Assembly: GCA_029834535.1 (NCBI GenBank)
Contig: JAQMWT010000246.1
Span: 21,672-85,671 of the forward strand
Source of the DNA: Chrysophaeum taylorii
Lineage: Eukaryota > Sar > Pelagophyceae > Pelagomonadales > Pelagomonadaceae
Reading direction: 5' to 3'
Length of the DNA: 64,000 nt
In this document: one piece after another, positions 52,418-61,468 of the stretch
Position numbering within the stretch: position 1 is the stretch's first letter
Layout of the letters: each line of letters opens with the position of its first letter
Notes under the pieces: generated by a model
Seen by the model: only the letters and a program-made list of their open reading frames with translations
Told to the model about the DNA's origin: nothing
Databases searched by the model: none
Made by a program: the position numbers and the translations under genes

Positions 52418-53218
52418 TCATCGGGAAATACTAGACGTAGTCGTAATCGATGAGGCAGTAGTTTGCGCCAAGGAAGGCCTCAGGGATCCAGCATGGGAAT
52501 TCTGAAATCGGCCAGGTAGTCTTGCCAGTTTGCCCCGGCAGAGTAAAATGCTCAGAGTAAACAGGCACACGCAGAAGGCGAGGATGAAGGCAACGATAGC
52601 AAGCACGAGTCCGATGACTTTAGTTGAAAGGCCGAAGCGCTTTTTTTTCACCTTGGAGTTTCCAGCGAGGGAAGTCGGGGGCGACGATAATAAGTTGGCA
52701 CCGGTAAGAGCCGTGCCTTCACCAGTCGGAGTGTCGGTTGGCGTCGACGTCGGGTTTGGAACGGGAATTCGCGTGGGCGGGATGCTTGGGCTCGGCGTCC
52801 GTACCGGAGTCGTGGGATTTGCCGACGGATTCATCGTCGGGTTTGGCGTCGGTTTTTGCGTCGGTCTTGGCGTCGGTTTTGGCGTCGGTTTTGGCGTCGG
52901 GCGAGCTCTCGGGCGAGCTGTCGGGCGAGCTGTCGGGCGCGGCGTCGGTGTGGGACCCGACGTGGGAGAAGCCGTCGGACCAGCTGTGGGGTCGGTCGTT
53001 GGGTCCCATGTGGGTGAAGAAGTCGGATCCGGGAAGGTTGGCCCCGATGTGGGGAAGTATGCCGGGCTCGGAATGGGCAGGTTCGATGTCGGGTGTGGGG
53101 TGGGATTGTATCGTGTCGGGCCCAGCGTTGGGCGGTAGATCGTGGGGCCCGTCGTTGGACGATACGTTGGGGTGGCAACGCACACGACGGCGACCAAATG
53201 CGCGATGTCAGTCGCCAT
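52418..53218 (-). CDS. Secreted PT-repeat membrane protein, paralogue 1
   Basis: I start at MATDIAHLVAVVCVA (codon 53216-53218), a short signal peptide; the frame continues upstream only through repeat DNA. The ectodomain is a stalk of P-T repeats with x variable (YRPTTGPTIYRPTLGPTRY, then PTPKPTPKPTPRPTQ), likely heavily O-glycosylated. One membrane helix (VIGLVLAIVAFILAFCVCLF) precedes a short tail with RGKLARLPGRFQNS. The reading frame at the end is uncertain: a neighbouring frame ends in WIPEAFLGANYCLIDYDYV and could be the real tail if a small intron or indel exists near 52515. It is tandem with, and clearly paralogous to, the gene at 53484-54431. Cell-surface role inferred from topology. 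Confidence 0.7.
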   Translation of the reverse strand: MATDIAHLVAVVCVATPTYRPTTGPTIYRPTLGPTRYNPTPHPTSNLPIPSPAYFPTSGPTFPDPTSSPTWDPTTDPTAGPTASPTSGPTPTPRPTARPTARPRARPTPKPTPKPTPRPTQKPTPNPTMNPSANPTTPVRTPSPSIPPTRIPVPNPTSTPTDTPTGEGTALTGANLLSSPPTSLAGNSKVKKKRFGLSTKVIGLVLAIVAFILAFCVCLFTLSILLCRGKLARLPGRFQNSHAGSLRPSLAQTTASSITTTSSISR

Positions 53219-53329
53219 CAACTTCTGACATCCGAGAGTGTGGCAGCAACATAGGGCATGACGCCACGGATCACGTTTTTTAATAACCCTCCTTCCCAGA
53301 CTCGGATTAAATTGTACAGCTGGGACAAC

Positions 53330-53450
53330 CCGCCGCGTACTTGTCTCCGCCCGCCCGTCAGGCACATCCCTCATACCCCACAAACCCACCCACACCCTTC
53401 ATGCACACACCCCCCTCTTAGCAGTCGACATTTAAAGACAGACAACCTCC
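53330..53450 (-). repeat. Dispersed-repeat unit, another copy
   Basis: On the minus strand this matches the 31.7-kb unit: TCTTTAAATGTCGACTGCTA, AGAGGGGGGTGT, and GTGCCTGACGGGCGG. It lies between the two PT-repeat genes. Confidence 0.85.
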
Positions 53451-53483
53451 GCGCACACTTAGTAGGTCGGGATGTCCAGGGCG

Positions 53484-54431
53484 TCAGCGCGAGAGATAAT
53501 CCGGAATCGAAATCGCATAGATGTCGGGTGGAAGTCGGGATTTTCGCAATTCGGCTTTTTGGACTTCGGATTTTTGGAAATGGCCGGACCCTCGAGCCAG
53601 TTTGCCCTGGCAGCAGTTGCAGTAGGCAAAACACGCAGCCAGAGTAAGCATCAAGACGGTGAGGACGATTGCCAAGACAACGATCACGATGATGATGAAC
53701 CTAATCGACGAGCGATTGCGGTTGTTCTTCGCGCTAGTCTCCGAGGCAGGGGACTTGAGGATCGGGTCGCCGCCATACGGCAAAGAACCACCGGCACCTG
53801 TCGCGGGGGCGGCTGGTGCGGAAGGCTCAAAAGTGACTTCTGCCGTCGGTCTCTTTACAGGGTTTTGCGTGGGCAAGCTGGTCGGGTGGAGCGTCGGCTC
53901 TGACGTCGTCGGCTCTGACGTCGTCGGCTCTGACGTCGTCGGGCGCGAAGACGGGACAGCAGACGGGTTATTCGTCGGACGCGGTGTCGGTTTCGGCGTG
54001 GGACCCGGCGTTGGGTGCGGGGTCGGACGAGGTTTGGGTACCGGCGTGGGGCTCAGCGAAGGAGAAGGTGTCGGGCGCCGGGTGGGTCTCGGCGAGGGTC
54101 TTGGCGAGGGTCGCGGCGTGGGTTCCCACGTGGGGGAACAACTCGGATCAGGAAGGCTAGGTTTCGACGTGGGGACGTAGGTCGGTCTCGGAGTCGTTGG
54201 GTTTGGACTAGGTTCATAACGCGTCGATCCGGGCGTCGGCCGATATAACGTGGGAAGAGATGTTGGGCGATACTCCTGGGCGGCAGCGCCACGGCCGATA
54301 ATAGCAAGGACTACACAACACAGGAACGCGAAAGATCGTCGGCGAGACGAGGGTTGTGGTCGGCCACGACTGGTGGAATTGTAGCAGCGAGTGCCCGGCG
54401 GCTGCTGGAGGAGGGACCACACTGAGAACAT
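53484..54431 (-). CDS. Secreted PT-repeat membrane protein, paralogue 2
   Basis: About 315 residues. A long N-terminal region leads to a hydrophobic signal (FAFLCCVVLAIIGRGAAA, cleavage before QEYRPT). The stalk starts YRPTSLPTLYRPTPGSTRYE, aligned with paralogue 1, and continues with PRPSPRPSPRPTRRPTPSPS and three TSEPT repeats. A Gly/Ala-rich segment leads to one membrane helix (IIIVIVVLAIVLTVLMLTLA) and a tail with QGKLARGSGHFQKS, shared with paralogue 1. The two genes arose by tandem duplication; conserved parts are the first ~30 ectodomain residues and the juxtamembrane tail. Such stalk proteins are common in stramenopile algae. Confidence 0.75.
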   Translation of the reverse strand: MFSVWSLLQQPPGTRCYNSTSRGRPQPSSRRRSFAFLCCVVLAIIGRGAAAQEYRPTSLPTLYRPTPGSTRYEPSPNPTTPRPTYVPTSKPSLPDPSCSPTWEPTPRPSPRPSPRPTRRPTPSPSLSPTPVPKPRPTPHPTPGPTPKPTPRPTNNPSAVPSSRPTTSEPTTSEPTTSEPTLHPTSLPTQNPVKRPTAEVTFEPSAPAAPATGAGGSLPYGGDPILKSPASETSAKNNRNRSSIRFIIIVIVVLAIVLTVLMLTLAACFAYCNCCQGKLARGSGHFQKSEVQKAELRKSRLPPDIYAISIPDYLSR

Positions 54432-55843
54432 ATTGTGGCATTTGCATATGGGGTAGCCTTAACGGCAGCTGTGATACTTGAAGTCTGACGACCCAGTTCT
54501 CTCGTCGTGTCCAAACTAATTCAGAATCAAGAATAACTGATGGGTTCCCACGAACGTCACCACAGCCCACGAACAACAACGTCACCACAGCTACGAACCA
54601 GGAGAAAATTTCGAAGGCGAGTGGCTCTTATTTCTGTGGCTCTTTTTGAACAAGGGTACAACGAAAAAAAGAAGGAACGAAGGAACTCCGAGTGTCTGAC
54701 GACACCCCGCGCGTCTGTCGCTATCAGTTCTGCCTGCTTTTCGAGACGATCCTCATCATCAAGGACGTGGTGGAGGCGATGGGCGTGGGGGAAGCGATCT
54801 TTCAGCACCACCTCGCAACTCTTGTTTATTACCCCACCCCGCAAAGCAATGCCCGCCATCAGAAGCGCGAGGATGCAGTTTACTAAAAAATCGCCGTTGC
54901 ACCTGTGTAGTCAGGTGGCTGATGCCCCACCATGGGGTATCCCTCTCTCTCTCTCTCTCTCGAGAGAGAGAGAGAGATAGATAGATAGATAGATAGTCAC
55001 CGCGGAATTATTAGTACCAGGCAGAATGCAGCCGTGACTTTCAATGTTTCATGACCCGGCAGCCTTGCTTGCCGGCGGCGATATTGTCAAGCAGCTGCAG
55101 CGTCGGCATATATCGGATCCTTGTGTGTGTGTTGGTGGACCAACGATCGGGCTAGGCCTCAACTTCGCGGAGCCTCAAAGAACTCCTCGAAAATATGTTG
55201 TGCGTTGATGATTTGGAGGTCTGGAACGAGGACTCGCGGCGTCTGCGGGCGCTGAGTTACCAGGTGCATGGGACCAGCAGCATGCATTGGACGCTGACTC
55301 AGGGGGTGGGCGGATTTCAAATGACAGGCAAAGGTGCAGTCGGTTCGCGGAAGCCGTCGCCTCCAAACTGTGGCCAGCAGAGATGTAGTCAACCGAGTCT
55401 TGGGCATTCGCACTCGGCGAGGTCGTCGAGAAGCGGCGGTATTTCTCGCGAAAGAGAACGCGTTCCTGTTATGTAGACACGCGCGTCGAAGGAACTATCG
55501 ACCCCTCGACGTTGGCAAGCCAGAGCAGGAGGCAGAGCAGGAGCGCCAGAACTCGCTGACCTTAAAATGGAGCGATGTCACTGTCATCACCATCGTCGGG
55601 AAGTTCGTCGGGTGCCATGCCGTCACAGGATCAAGGATGCAGAACGGCCTCTAAGATAAGTTGACTTTCTGATGACGTGTCATGTTGAGTTATGACGGAG
55701 CTGAATGCGTTACATCATCTATAGAGCTCTAGCTCTCTAGTCTAGAATTCTTATTATTAGTGCTACAACAAATAAACTGTCTTTATTACTGTCCAACTAA
55801 TAATAATAATAATAATAATACTAATACTAAGACTATTACACTA
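54432..55843. other. Spacer with microsatellites
   Basis: (CT)n/(GA)n inverted tract at about 54942-54976 followed by (GATA)n to 54998; (AAT)n at about 55799-55821. Small frames near 54557-54886 and 55195-55654 have no domain I recognise. Confidence 0.45.
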
Positions 55844-56896
55844 TTAGAATTGCGCTTTGGAAGAGCCGAGGCGGCCTCTTTTTTTTCGTTTCGCCGCGGC
55901 ATGTTTCGCGTCTGCCACATTTATTGAGGAGGGGTCGAAGTATTGGATATCCGATGATGCACTCTGGTCGCCCGCCCCTCGAAGCAAGAAGAATGCGGCG
56001 GGCTGGTTATAAGGGCAGTCGGGGTTGAGGATGCCGAGGCGGAGGTAGAGGTCGCGGAGTCCCAATGCGAAGAGAGGGGCGTTGTAGGGCTGGAAGTTGA
56101 TGATGGGAGAGGCCGTCCTCGAAGTCCGCGCGAGCCAAGCGAGGAGCTCCTGGCCCTCGCCCGAGGTTTGTTCGGGCCCGTAGAGGAAGTCGTTGCCCGG
56201 ATGGGCGCGCGTCCAGTTGGCGGCGAGTCGGCGGAAGCAGTCCATATGGAGGTCGTAAAGCGCGGCAGTGTCCGAGGCGTTCAAGCGGCGGCACGGCGCA
56301 TAGAGCGGCATCATGAGGGGGTTGTAGATGTCGTGGATGACGACGGGCGTCGCGCGTGCGACGGGCGCGAGGATGCGTCGCGTGTACATCTTGGCAAACG
56401 CGTTCATGTGGAGCGCGTCGATGAATATCAGGTCGAAATCACCGAGGTCCAGGTTGGTGACGTCGGCGCGCGTGAAAGTCCAGCGATCGCGGTGCTCAGA
56501 GATGATACCGTCGACAACGTTTTGAAGATCGTACGACTCTAGTCGTCCGTAATCGTTGCGCGCGAGCGCCGAGAGAAGCCATCGCGTCGAATAGCCACAG
56601 AGTGCGCCGACCTCGAGGACGCGGCGCGGCTTGGAGACTCGGACGAGGAGGTATAGCATCGCCGCTTCGATCTCTCCAAGCGTGCCGTGACAGACTCGCC
56701 GCGACGAATATTCCTTCGCCAACGCCATCTCCTCCTTCAATTCCGGCGCGTACCGTCGGACGAGCGCGCCGTAGTGCGTCAACAGGCGTTCCGCGTCGCG
56801 CGGCTCCTGAACATCGTAGTGCCGATGCGTCGCTGGGAAGAAGAAGACTGGCTCGCCGCCGCAAACCCACAACAACAACAACAACAACATAAACAC
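55844..56896 (-). CDS. Secreted class I SAM-dependent methyltransferase
   Basis: An intronless frame of 350 residues. A Leu-rich signal peptide (MFMLLLLLLWVCGG) starts it. The Rossmann methyltransferase follows: motif I RRVLEVGALCGYSTRWLL near residue 92, an acidic second-strand end (LESYDLQNV), DFDLIFIDALHMNAF (strand 4, with Asp-Ala-x-His as in O-methyltransferase-like family 24), and TPVVIHDIYNP. The C-terminal part is unusual and has Tyr/Pro-rich NFQPYNAPLFALGLRDLYLR. The tail is basic. The substrate is unknown; export to the secretory pathway suggests a sugar, lipid or extracellular small molecule rather than nucleic acid. Confidence 0.82.
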   Translation of the reverse strand: MFMLLLLLLWVCGGEPVFFFPATHRHYDVQEPRDAERLLTHYGALVRRYAPELKEEMALAKEYSSRRVCHGTLGEIEAAMLYLLVRVSKPRRVLEVGALCGYSTRWLLSALARNDYGRLESYDLQNVVDGIISEHRDRWTFTRADVTNLDLGDFDLIFIDALHMNAFAKMYTRRILAPVARATPVVIHDIYNPLMMPLYAPCRRLNASDTAALYDLHMDCFRRLAANWTRAHPGNDFLYGPEQTSGEGQELLAWLARTSRTASPIINFQPYNAPLFALGLRDLYLRLGILNPDCPYNQPAAFFLLRGAGDQSASSDIQYFDPSSINVADAKHAAAKRKKRGRLGSSKAQF

Positions 56897-56919
56897 GAAC
56901 AGCCAGGGTTTTTCAAGGT

Positions 56920-57130
56920 CGGCTGTTGAGAAGGCGGGGTTGTGTTGAGAGACGTGCGGGGTATCCAGGGGCTGGGGGTAGAGACGTCAGAAGGACGGTC
57001 GGGGTCACCGGCGAGGCGCGGGGCAGGCGAAGAGAGGGCGGTCGTGCGCATGCCGCCGGTACGTATGCGCGACGAAGTGCGACGTCCTACTTGGCGGCCT
57101 GGGTGTGGCTGCCCGAGGCGGCAAGGTAAG
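56920..57130 (-). repeat. Diverged copy of the 41.2-kb composite repeat
   Basis: On the minus strand, CCTCGGGCAGCCACACCCAG, then CCGCCCTCTCTTCGCCTGCCCC and TCTCAACAGCCGACCTT follow the same order as at 41.2-41.5 kb, with clear divergence. Confidence 0.6.
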
Positions 57131-57147
57131 AGTTTTCTTAAAAAATA

Positions 57148-58200
57148 TTAATGGTCGTCGACTGGTATGAGGGGGAGGGTGTCGGCGAAGGCGATGTTGT
57201 TGGCGAGGATGTAGAGATCCGGGGTATCCTTGTCCTCGGTGAGATCGAAGGCGGAGCCTGTTTGGCCGGAGTGGGTTGTGGCGCTGGGGTTTTGGAGGAG
57301 GTCCGTGATGACGTGGTGTTTTGACTCGTCCCAGACCGCGAGCTCGGCGAGACGAGAGCCCGTCGGATCTTTGTCGAGAGCAAAGTTGAGCCAGAGGAGA
57401 CGCTCCTTGAGGGCCTCGAGGGGGCCCGCGGAGCCGTGGACGCCGTTGTCGGTGTTGTCGGGGGGTTCTTTGAGACCCAGGGATTCGTAGTTTGCGAGGA
57501 TTTTCGCGCGGAGCGACTGGTCGTCGGCCTCGGTCGGATTAGTGGTGCCGACGACGGTTCTTCTGAATTGGGCCCAGGAGAGGCGCTTCGGGTCGAAGGC
57601 AACCACAAAGAGGCGCACCGTCGCATCGTCCCTCGTGAACTTGTCGCGGAGCGCGGGGTAAAAACCGTCGACCACAAACAAGTCCGGTTCGGGCTCGTCG
57701 TCGAAGTCCTCGCCGCCGCCCTTGAGCCGCGCGACGTACGCCCCCGGCGCGATCTTGAGCTTGGTCGCCGGCTGCCACATGTTGAAGAGATCTCGCGGGG
57801 TGACGTCGAGGTGCTGGGCGCAGTCGGCAGCGTTGAGGACGGCTCCGGCGGCGATGGCGGCATCCCACTCCGACGAGAAGACCTGTTTGAACTTTTCCTT
57901 GGTCTCGTCGCCGACGGGCAGGTCCGCGGGCTTGACTGTCATGGCATTTTTTGCGATCTCGGCATAATGCTGGTCAACGAGCCCGGCCTGGGCAATTTTT
58001 TGCCCGCCCATATCACTCTCGCCAAGGATGGTCACGCGGCGAGACAGTTCGGTGCGGACCAGCTCGATGCACTCGGGGGTGTGGGCGTGGGGCTTGATGA
58101 AGACGAGCGCCACGTTCGCGCGCACCATCACCTCGTGCGGCACGCGCTCCTCGGGTGCCTTGAGTTCGCTGCCGTCGGGCATGCTGCAGGTCCCGCCCAT
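57148..58200 (-). CDS. NDP kinase-like protein with large insertions and acylation motif
   Basis: Started at codon 58198-58200, giving about 350 residues that begin MGGTCS: Gly2/Ser6 fits N-myristoylation and Cys5 palmitoylation. The nucleoside diphosphate kinase core is split. The first part is VALVFIKPHAHTPECIELVR (Lys of IKP binds phosphate). The second, near residue 240-300, is QFRRTVVGTTNPTEAD (family RxxxGxTNPxxA), then SLRAKI and NGVHGSAGPLEALKE, where the His is the phosphorylated catalytic residue (family N-x-x-H-G-S-D). Between them lie about 170 extra residues. The standard enzyme is ~150 residues. It should transfer gamma-phosphate between nucleotides at a membrane, but the insertion could alter that. 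Divergent from the Tat-SF1-like gene, with 78 bp between start codons. Confidence 0.78.
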   Translation of the reverse strand: MGGTCSMPDGSELKAPEERVPHEVMVRANVALVFIKPHAHTPECIELVRTELSRRVTILGESDMGGQKIAQAGLVDQHYAEIAKNAMTVKPADLPVGDETKEKFKQVFSSEWDAAIAAGAVLNAADCAQHLDVTPRDLFNMWQPATKLKIAPGAYVARLKGGGEDFDDEPEPDLFVVDGFYPALRDKFTRDDATVRLFVVAFDPKRLSWAQFRRTVVGTTNPTEADDQSLRAKILANYESLGLKEPPDNTDNGVHGSAGPLEALKERLLWLNFALDKDPTGSRLAELAVWDESKHHVITDLLQNPSATTHSGQTGSAFDLTEDKDTPDLYILANNIAFADTLPLIPVDDH

Positions 58201-58278
58201 TTTTTGGGCGTTACCACCACCAACTAAAACAATAACCCTCGACCTTTTGGATAAAAAAACCCTGTCAAGGAGTCGAAT
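58201..58278. promoter_or_regulatory. Bidirectional promoter between NDPK-like and Tat-SF1-like genes
   Basis: The entire intergenic space between two ATGs is 78 bp and is AT-richer (ATAAAAAAACCC near 58250) than both coding sides. Confidence 0.6.
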
Positions 58279-59721
58279 ATGGTGAAGCGGAGCATGTTCG
58301 ACGTGGGGCCGGACGGAGAGCACAAGCAGCACGAGTCGGTGGTGAGCGCGATGGCGGTGGCCAAGGCGCTCGCCGAGCAGCAGCAGCAGCAGCAGCAGCA
58401 GGGTTTTTGTAGTGCGGTGGCGAGCACCCCCCGGTCAGGGTCGGGCGTGCTGGCGGCGGACCGCGAGCGGGCGATGCGTGCCCTCGAGCGGAACCTCGAG
58501 ATCGTCGCGCAGAAAGAAGAGGATTTCGACGACGAGGAGCCTTCCCGGGTCTCCTTCTCCAGCAAGGTTGAGAAGTTTCCCCAGAAAACGCGCGCGGGGA
58601 TCGGCGCCAAAGGCGCGAGCAAGGGCGCGGCGCCGCAGCAACAAAATTCGGAGAACGCGAGCTGCTACGTGAGCGGTCTTCCCGTCGAAGCTGCGACCGA
58701 AGCGGCGCTCCAAGTCCTGTTCTCTCCCTACGGGCGCGTCAAGCGCGTCAAGGTCTACGTCGATAACTTGACGGATCTGCCCAAGGGCGACGCGCTCGTC
58801 ACGTTTGCCAAACCCGGATCAGTCGGCGCCGCCGTCGCCAAGCTCGACGGCTACGAGGTCGCAAAGGGAGCACCTCTCAAGGTCTCCCAAGCCACCTTCC
58901 ACAGCGATAGCGCTCTGGCGGGCGGCGCGATCGCGAAACCGAGCGACGACGACTGGCCGGCCGATCCTTCGGGCTTGCCCGCCGCGTGCCGCGCGGCCCT
59001 CAAACCGGTCGTCCTCCTGCGCCACCTCTACGACCCCGCCCAGTGCAAGCAGAGGCCCGGCCGGGATTTCCTCGACGAGCTCGAAGCCGAGATCGCCGCC
59101 GAGTGCGCCAAGTTTGGGTCCGTTTCCGGCGTCCACGCCCCCAAGGCCTCCGCGTTCGAGGGGGCCGTCGCCGTCACCTTCGACACCCTCAAAGCTGCGG
59201 AACTCTGCGCGTGTGCGATGACGGGTCGCTGGTTTGACAACGTCCAGATCGTCGTCGAACGATTAGGCAACTGGGACGACGATCTCGTCGCGAACAACAA
59301 CCCTCGACCCAAAGTCGGACGCCTCGCCCCCGACCTCGCCCCCGACTCGGCGACGGTCGCCCTCGTGAGAAACGCCTACACCGACGACGAGCTCGCGCAG
59401 GGGGGGGAGCGGTTCCTCCCCGACCTCGAGGCCGAGATGCGCTCCGAGTGCCTAAAGTATGGCGACGTTCTCTCTCTAGCGACCCGTCCGTCGGACCCCG
59501 CCTTAGCTGGCACCGTCGTCGTCGCCTTCGCCGATCCCCAGGGCTTCGAGAGATGTCGCGCTGACCTCGACGGCCGCTGGTTCGATTACCGCCGACTAAA
59601 GGTCGAGAAGTACGACCCTCCGCCGCCTCCTGCCGAAGATCCGCGGCTCGACGATTTCTTCCGAGACCTCTCCGAGACAACAACAACAACAACAACAACA
59701 GCAGCGGCAACAGTGGCCTAA
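58279..59721 (+). CDS. Tat-SF1/CUS2-like splicing factor with two UHM domains
   Basis: An intronless frame of 480 residues. A polyGln tract (about residues 35-42) follows a short N-terminus. An RRM spans about 128-208: CYVSGL (RNP2) and KGDALVTF (RNP1). Then come two U2AF-homology-motif RRMs, at about 245-332 and 355-450. Each has the long acidic helix A (DFLDELEAEIAAECAKFG; FLPDLEAEMRSECLKYG) and the R-x-F loop (GRWFDNVQI; GRWFDYRRL) that grips Trp-containing ligands such as SF3B1. The tail encodes eight Thr then Ala, from a trinucleotide repeat. Tat-SF1/CUS2 has one RRM and one UHM; a second UHM is unusual. Expected role: U2 snRNP assembly at the branch site. Confidence 0.85.
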   Translation: MVKRSMFDVGPDGEHKQHESVVSAMAVAKALAEQQQQQQQQGFCSAVASTPRSGSGVLAADRERAMRALERNLEIVAQKEEDFDDEEPSRVSFSSKVEKFPQKTRAGIGAKGASKGAAPQQQNSENASCYVSGLPVEAATEAALQVLFSPYGRVKRVKVYVDNLTDLPKGDALVTFAKPGSVGAAVAKLDGYEVAKGAPLKVSQATFHSDSALAGGAIAKPSDDDWPADPSGLPAACRAALKPVVLLRHLYDPAQCKQRPGRDFLDELEAEIAAECAKFGSVSGVHAPKASAFEGAVAVTFDTLKAAELCACAMTGRWFDNVQIVVERLGNWDDDLVANNNPRPKVGRLAPDLAPDSATVALVRNAYTDDELAQGGERFLPDLEAEMRSECLKYGDVLSLATRPSDPALAGTVVVAFADPQGFERCRADLDGRWFDYRRLKVEKYDPPPPPAEDPRLDDFFRDLSETTTTTTTTAAATVA

Positions 59722-59796
59722 AAACAACGAGCGTCCCCTAATAATCCTGGTTCGACGAAGAATCGGAGGGATCATTCGGAGGGCTCATCGGAGGGA

Positions 59797-60444
59797 TCAT
59801 TCGGAGGGCTCCCCGATGAGCTTGTGGTAATCGGCGATGCGGTCTTTGACCCAGAGACGCCGGTCATCGAGGTTTGGGGGAAGCTGGCGACCGGACCAGC
59901 GGGTTGCGGCCTCGACATCCCCGCGCTTCATATGGCACAAGCAGATACCCGAAGCGGCTCCAAAGTGGTGTGGTTTGAGCCGCAGGACCTCCTCGCACAG
60001 CTCGACGCTGTCGTCGTAGCGGCCCTGCAGATAGAGCACCGTGGCGAGCCTGTTCTTGGGCTCGGCCCAATCTGGGTTCTGCGCGCTGAGGGCCTCGGCG
60101 AGTTTGATGGCGCTCGGCCAATACTCGACGCCGCCGCCAATCCACGCGTCCACCTTGCTGAGCTGGTCCAAGTTCTTCGTCCCACGTTCGGTGTACCACG
60201 CTTTCCACAACCCGGCGATCGCCGACCGGGGGTCCTCGTCTCCCAGCTGCTCTATCAGAGCGAGTTCGTTCTCCACCTGTCGCCGCTTCGTGCCGCTCAT
60301 CGTCCGCCCTCCCGCGCTCTCGCTCAGCCGCATCGCGCGTTCGAGCGCCCGTCGCGACTCTTCGACGCCATCCATCGACATCGCAACTTGCAGCCCCGCG
60401 GCCGGCAGCGCCCCGAGGATGAACAACAACCACGCCATCGTCAT
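59797..60444 (-). CDS. Secretory TPR-repeat protein
   Basis: I start at MTMAWLLFILGALPAAG (codon 60442-60444), a signal peptide, for about 215 residues; the frame is open further upstream without support. After a charged helical part (ALERAMRLSES, RRQVENELALIEQ) there is a WYTERGTKNLDQLSKVDAWI segment and TPR-type helices (NPDWAEPKNRLATVLYLQGR, YDDSVELCEEVLRLKPHHFG). This TPR arrangement is seen in organelle-targeted algal proteins. Localisation could be the ER lumen, or the plastid if the leader is bipartite. The gene converges with the Tat-SF1-like gene, 75 bp apart, over a short imperfect repeat of GGAGGGATCATTCGGAGGGC. Confidence 0.75.
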   Translation of the reverse strand: MTMAWLLFILGALPAAGLQVAMSMDGVEESRRALERAMRLSESAGGRTMSGTKRRQVENELALIEQLGDEDPRSAIAGLWKAWYTERGTKNLDQLSKVDAWIGGGVEYWPSAIKLAEALSAQNPDWAEPKNRLATVLYLQGRYDDSVELCEEVLRLKPHHFGAASGICLCHMKRGDVEAATRWSGRQLPPNLDDRRLWVKDRIADYHKLIGEPSE

Positions 60445-60801
60445 AATATCTTTGAATCGAAACCCTAGTTGATTTATCACGGTGGGCTGTCGAGACGACG
60501 CACCAGAGTGCGGGCGGCGAGAGACGACGCATTCGTTTCCCCCTCGAGCACACATGCGAGACGCAGCTCGAGGTTCTTTAGAAGGACGAGTGACTGCCAT
60601 CACAGGGACGACGACGACGACGGGAAGCTCGGCCTGGCCCCGAAATCATCGCCAGTTTCGTCCCGCCATCAGGGCCCGTGTCGTGCGCGTGGCCTCACGC
60701 CACGAAGCGGAAGGACCTTTGTCGTCCGTCCGTCCGTCCGTCCGTCCGTCCGTCCGTCCGTTCGCGCCACAATATCATTCCATGGGAAGAAGTAAGAAAC
60801 A
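60445..60801. other. Spacer with (CCGT)n
   Basis: A perfect CCGT array of about nine units at 60724-60760. It separates the TPR gene's start from the RPB7 stop codon. No gene. Confidence 0.7.
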
Positions 60802-61468
60802 TCAGTACGAGAAGCCCATGGAGATAAGGCCGAGATAATCGTCCTTGATGGTGCCGACGGCCGTCTGCGGAGAACCTCACAAAAACTCAGCGGCCGCTCA
60901 CGATGGACTGGCTATCGCAGGTGACACCCAGGAGCCTTAGCCGGACGACGCACTTCTGCTTGATCTCGACCTCGCGATCCTCGGATATCCACGACTCGAC
61001 GTCGGGGTCGTAGCCTTCTTGCAAGTCGGGCGGCATGGCCTGCAGAGGCGTCTCATTTTCGAATCTCGCGAGTTCTTTCTACATGTCGCGAGACGAATAT
61101 GGTGAGAGGCCCGGCCTCGGTGAAGAAACCGATCTCGTTTACTTGAGTCACGACGGCATCGACGACTTCGTTCTTGAAGGGTCGCATGAGAATCGCCGAG
61201 TAGCGCGCGTTGACAGACACAAACCCCGAATCGTACTCGACGACCCCCGTGTCGATGTCCTCGTTCTTCAGCTCCATAACGGCGATGACATAGCCCTCGC
61301 GCCCGAGACACTTTCCCTCGACGCTTTTGACGATCTCGTCCTTGATGTAGGTGCGCATGCGCGGCCCAAAGTACTCGGGCGCGAGGTGCATCGAGTACTC
61401 GAGGTCGGTTTTCTGCAGATCGTCTTTCTGTTCAACGTTGGTTCTTGACTCACGAAGAAGAAGACCAT
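60802..61468 (-). CDS. RPB7: RNA polymerase II subunit RPB7
   Basis: Four exons (61454-61468, 61083-61412, 60902-61039, 60802-60864) with introns of 41, 43 and 37 nt, all in phase, give 181 residues. The first exon is only five codons, MVFFF. The product then reads the family in order: LEYSMHLAPEYFGPRMRTYI, an SHS2-type N-terminal part with CLGREGYVIAVMEL, ILMRPFKNEVVDAVVTQVNE, GFFTEAGPLTIFVSRH, MPPDLQEGYDP, a DREVEIKQ OB-fold part and VGTIKDDYLGLISMGFSY. RPB7 pairs with RPB4 as the stalk of RNA polymerase II and binds nascent RNA. A longer minus frame through 61919 is a shadow. Divergent from the MED18-like gene. Confidence 0.95.

Noticed and set aside
52530-53283. Plus-strand Val/Gly-rich frames opposite the PT repeats
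   Set aside because: Mirror images of the PT repeat codons; the minus frames have signal peptide, stalk, membrane helix and a paralogue.
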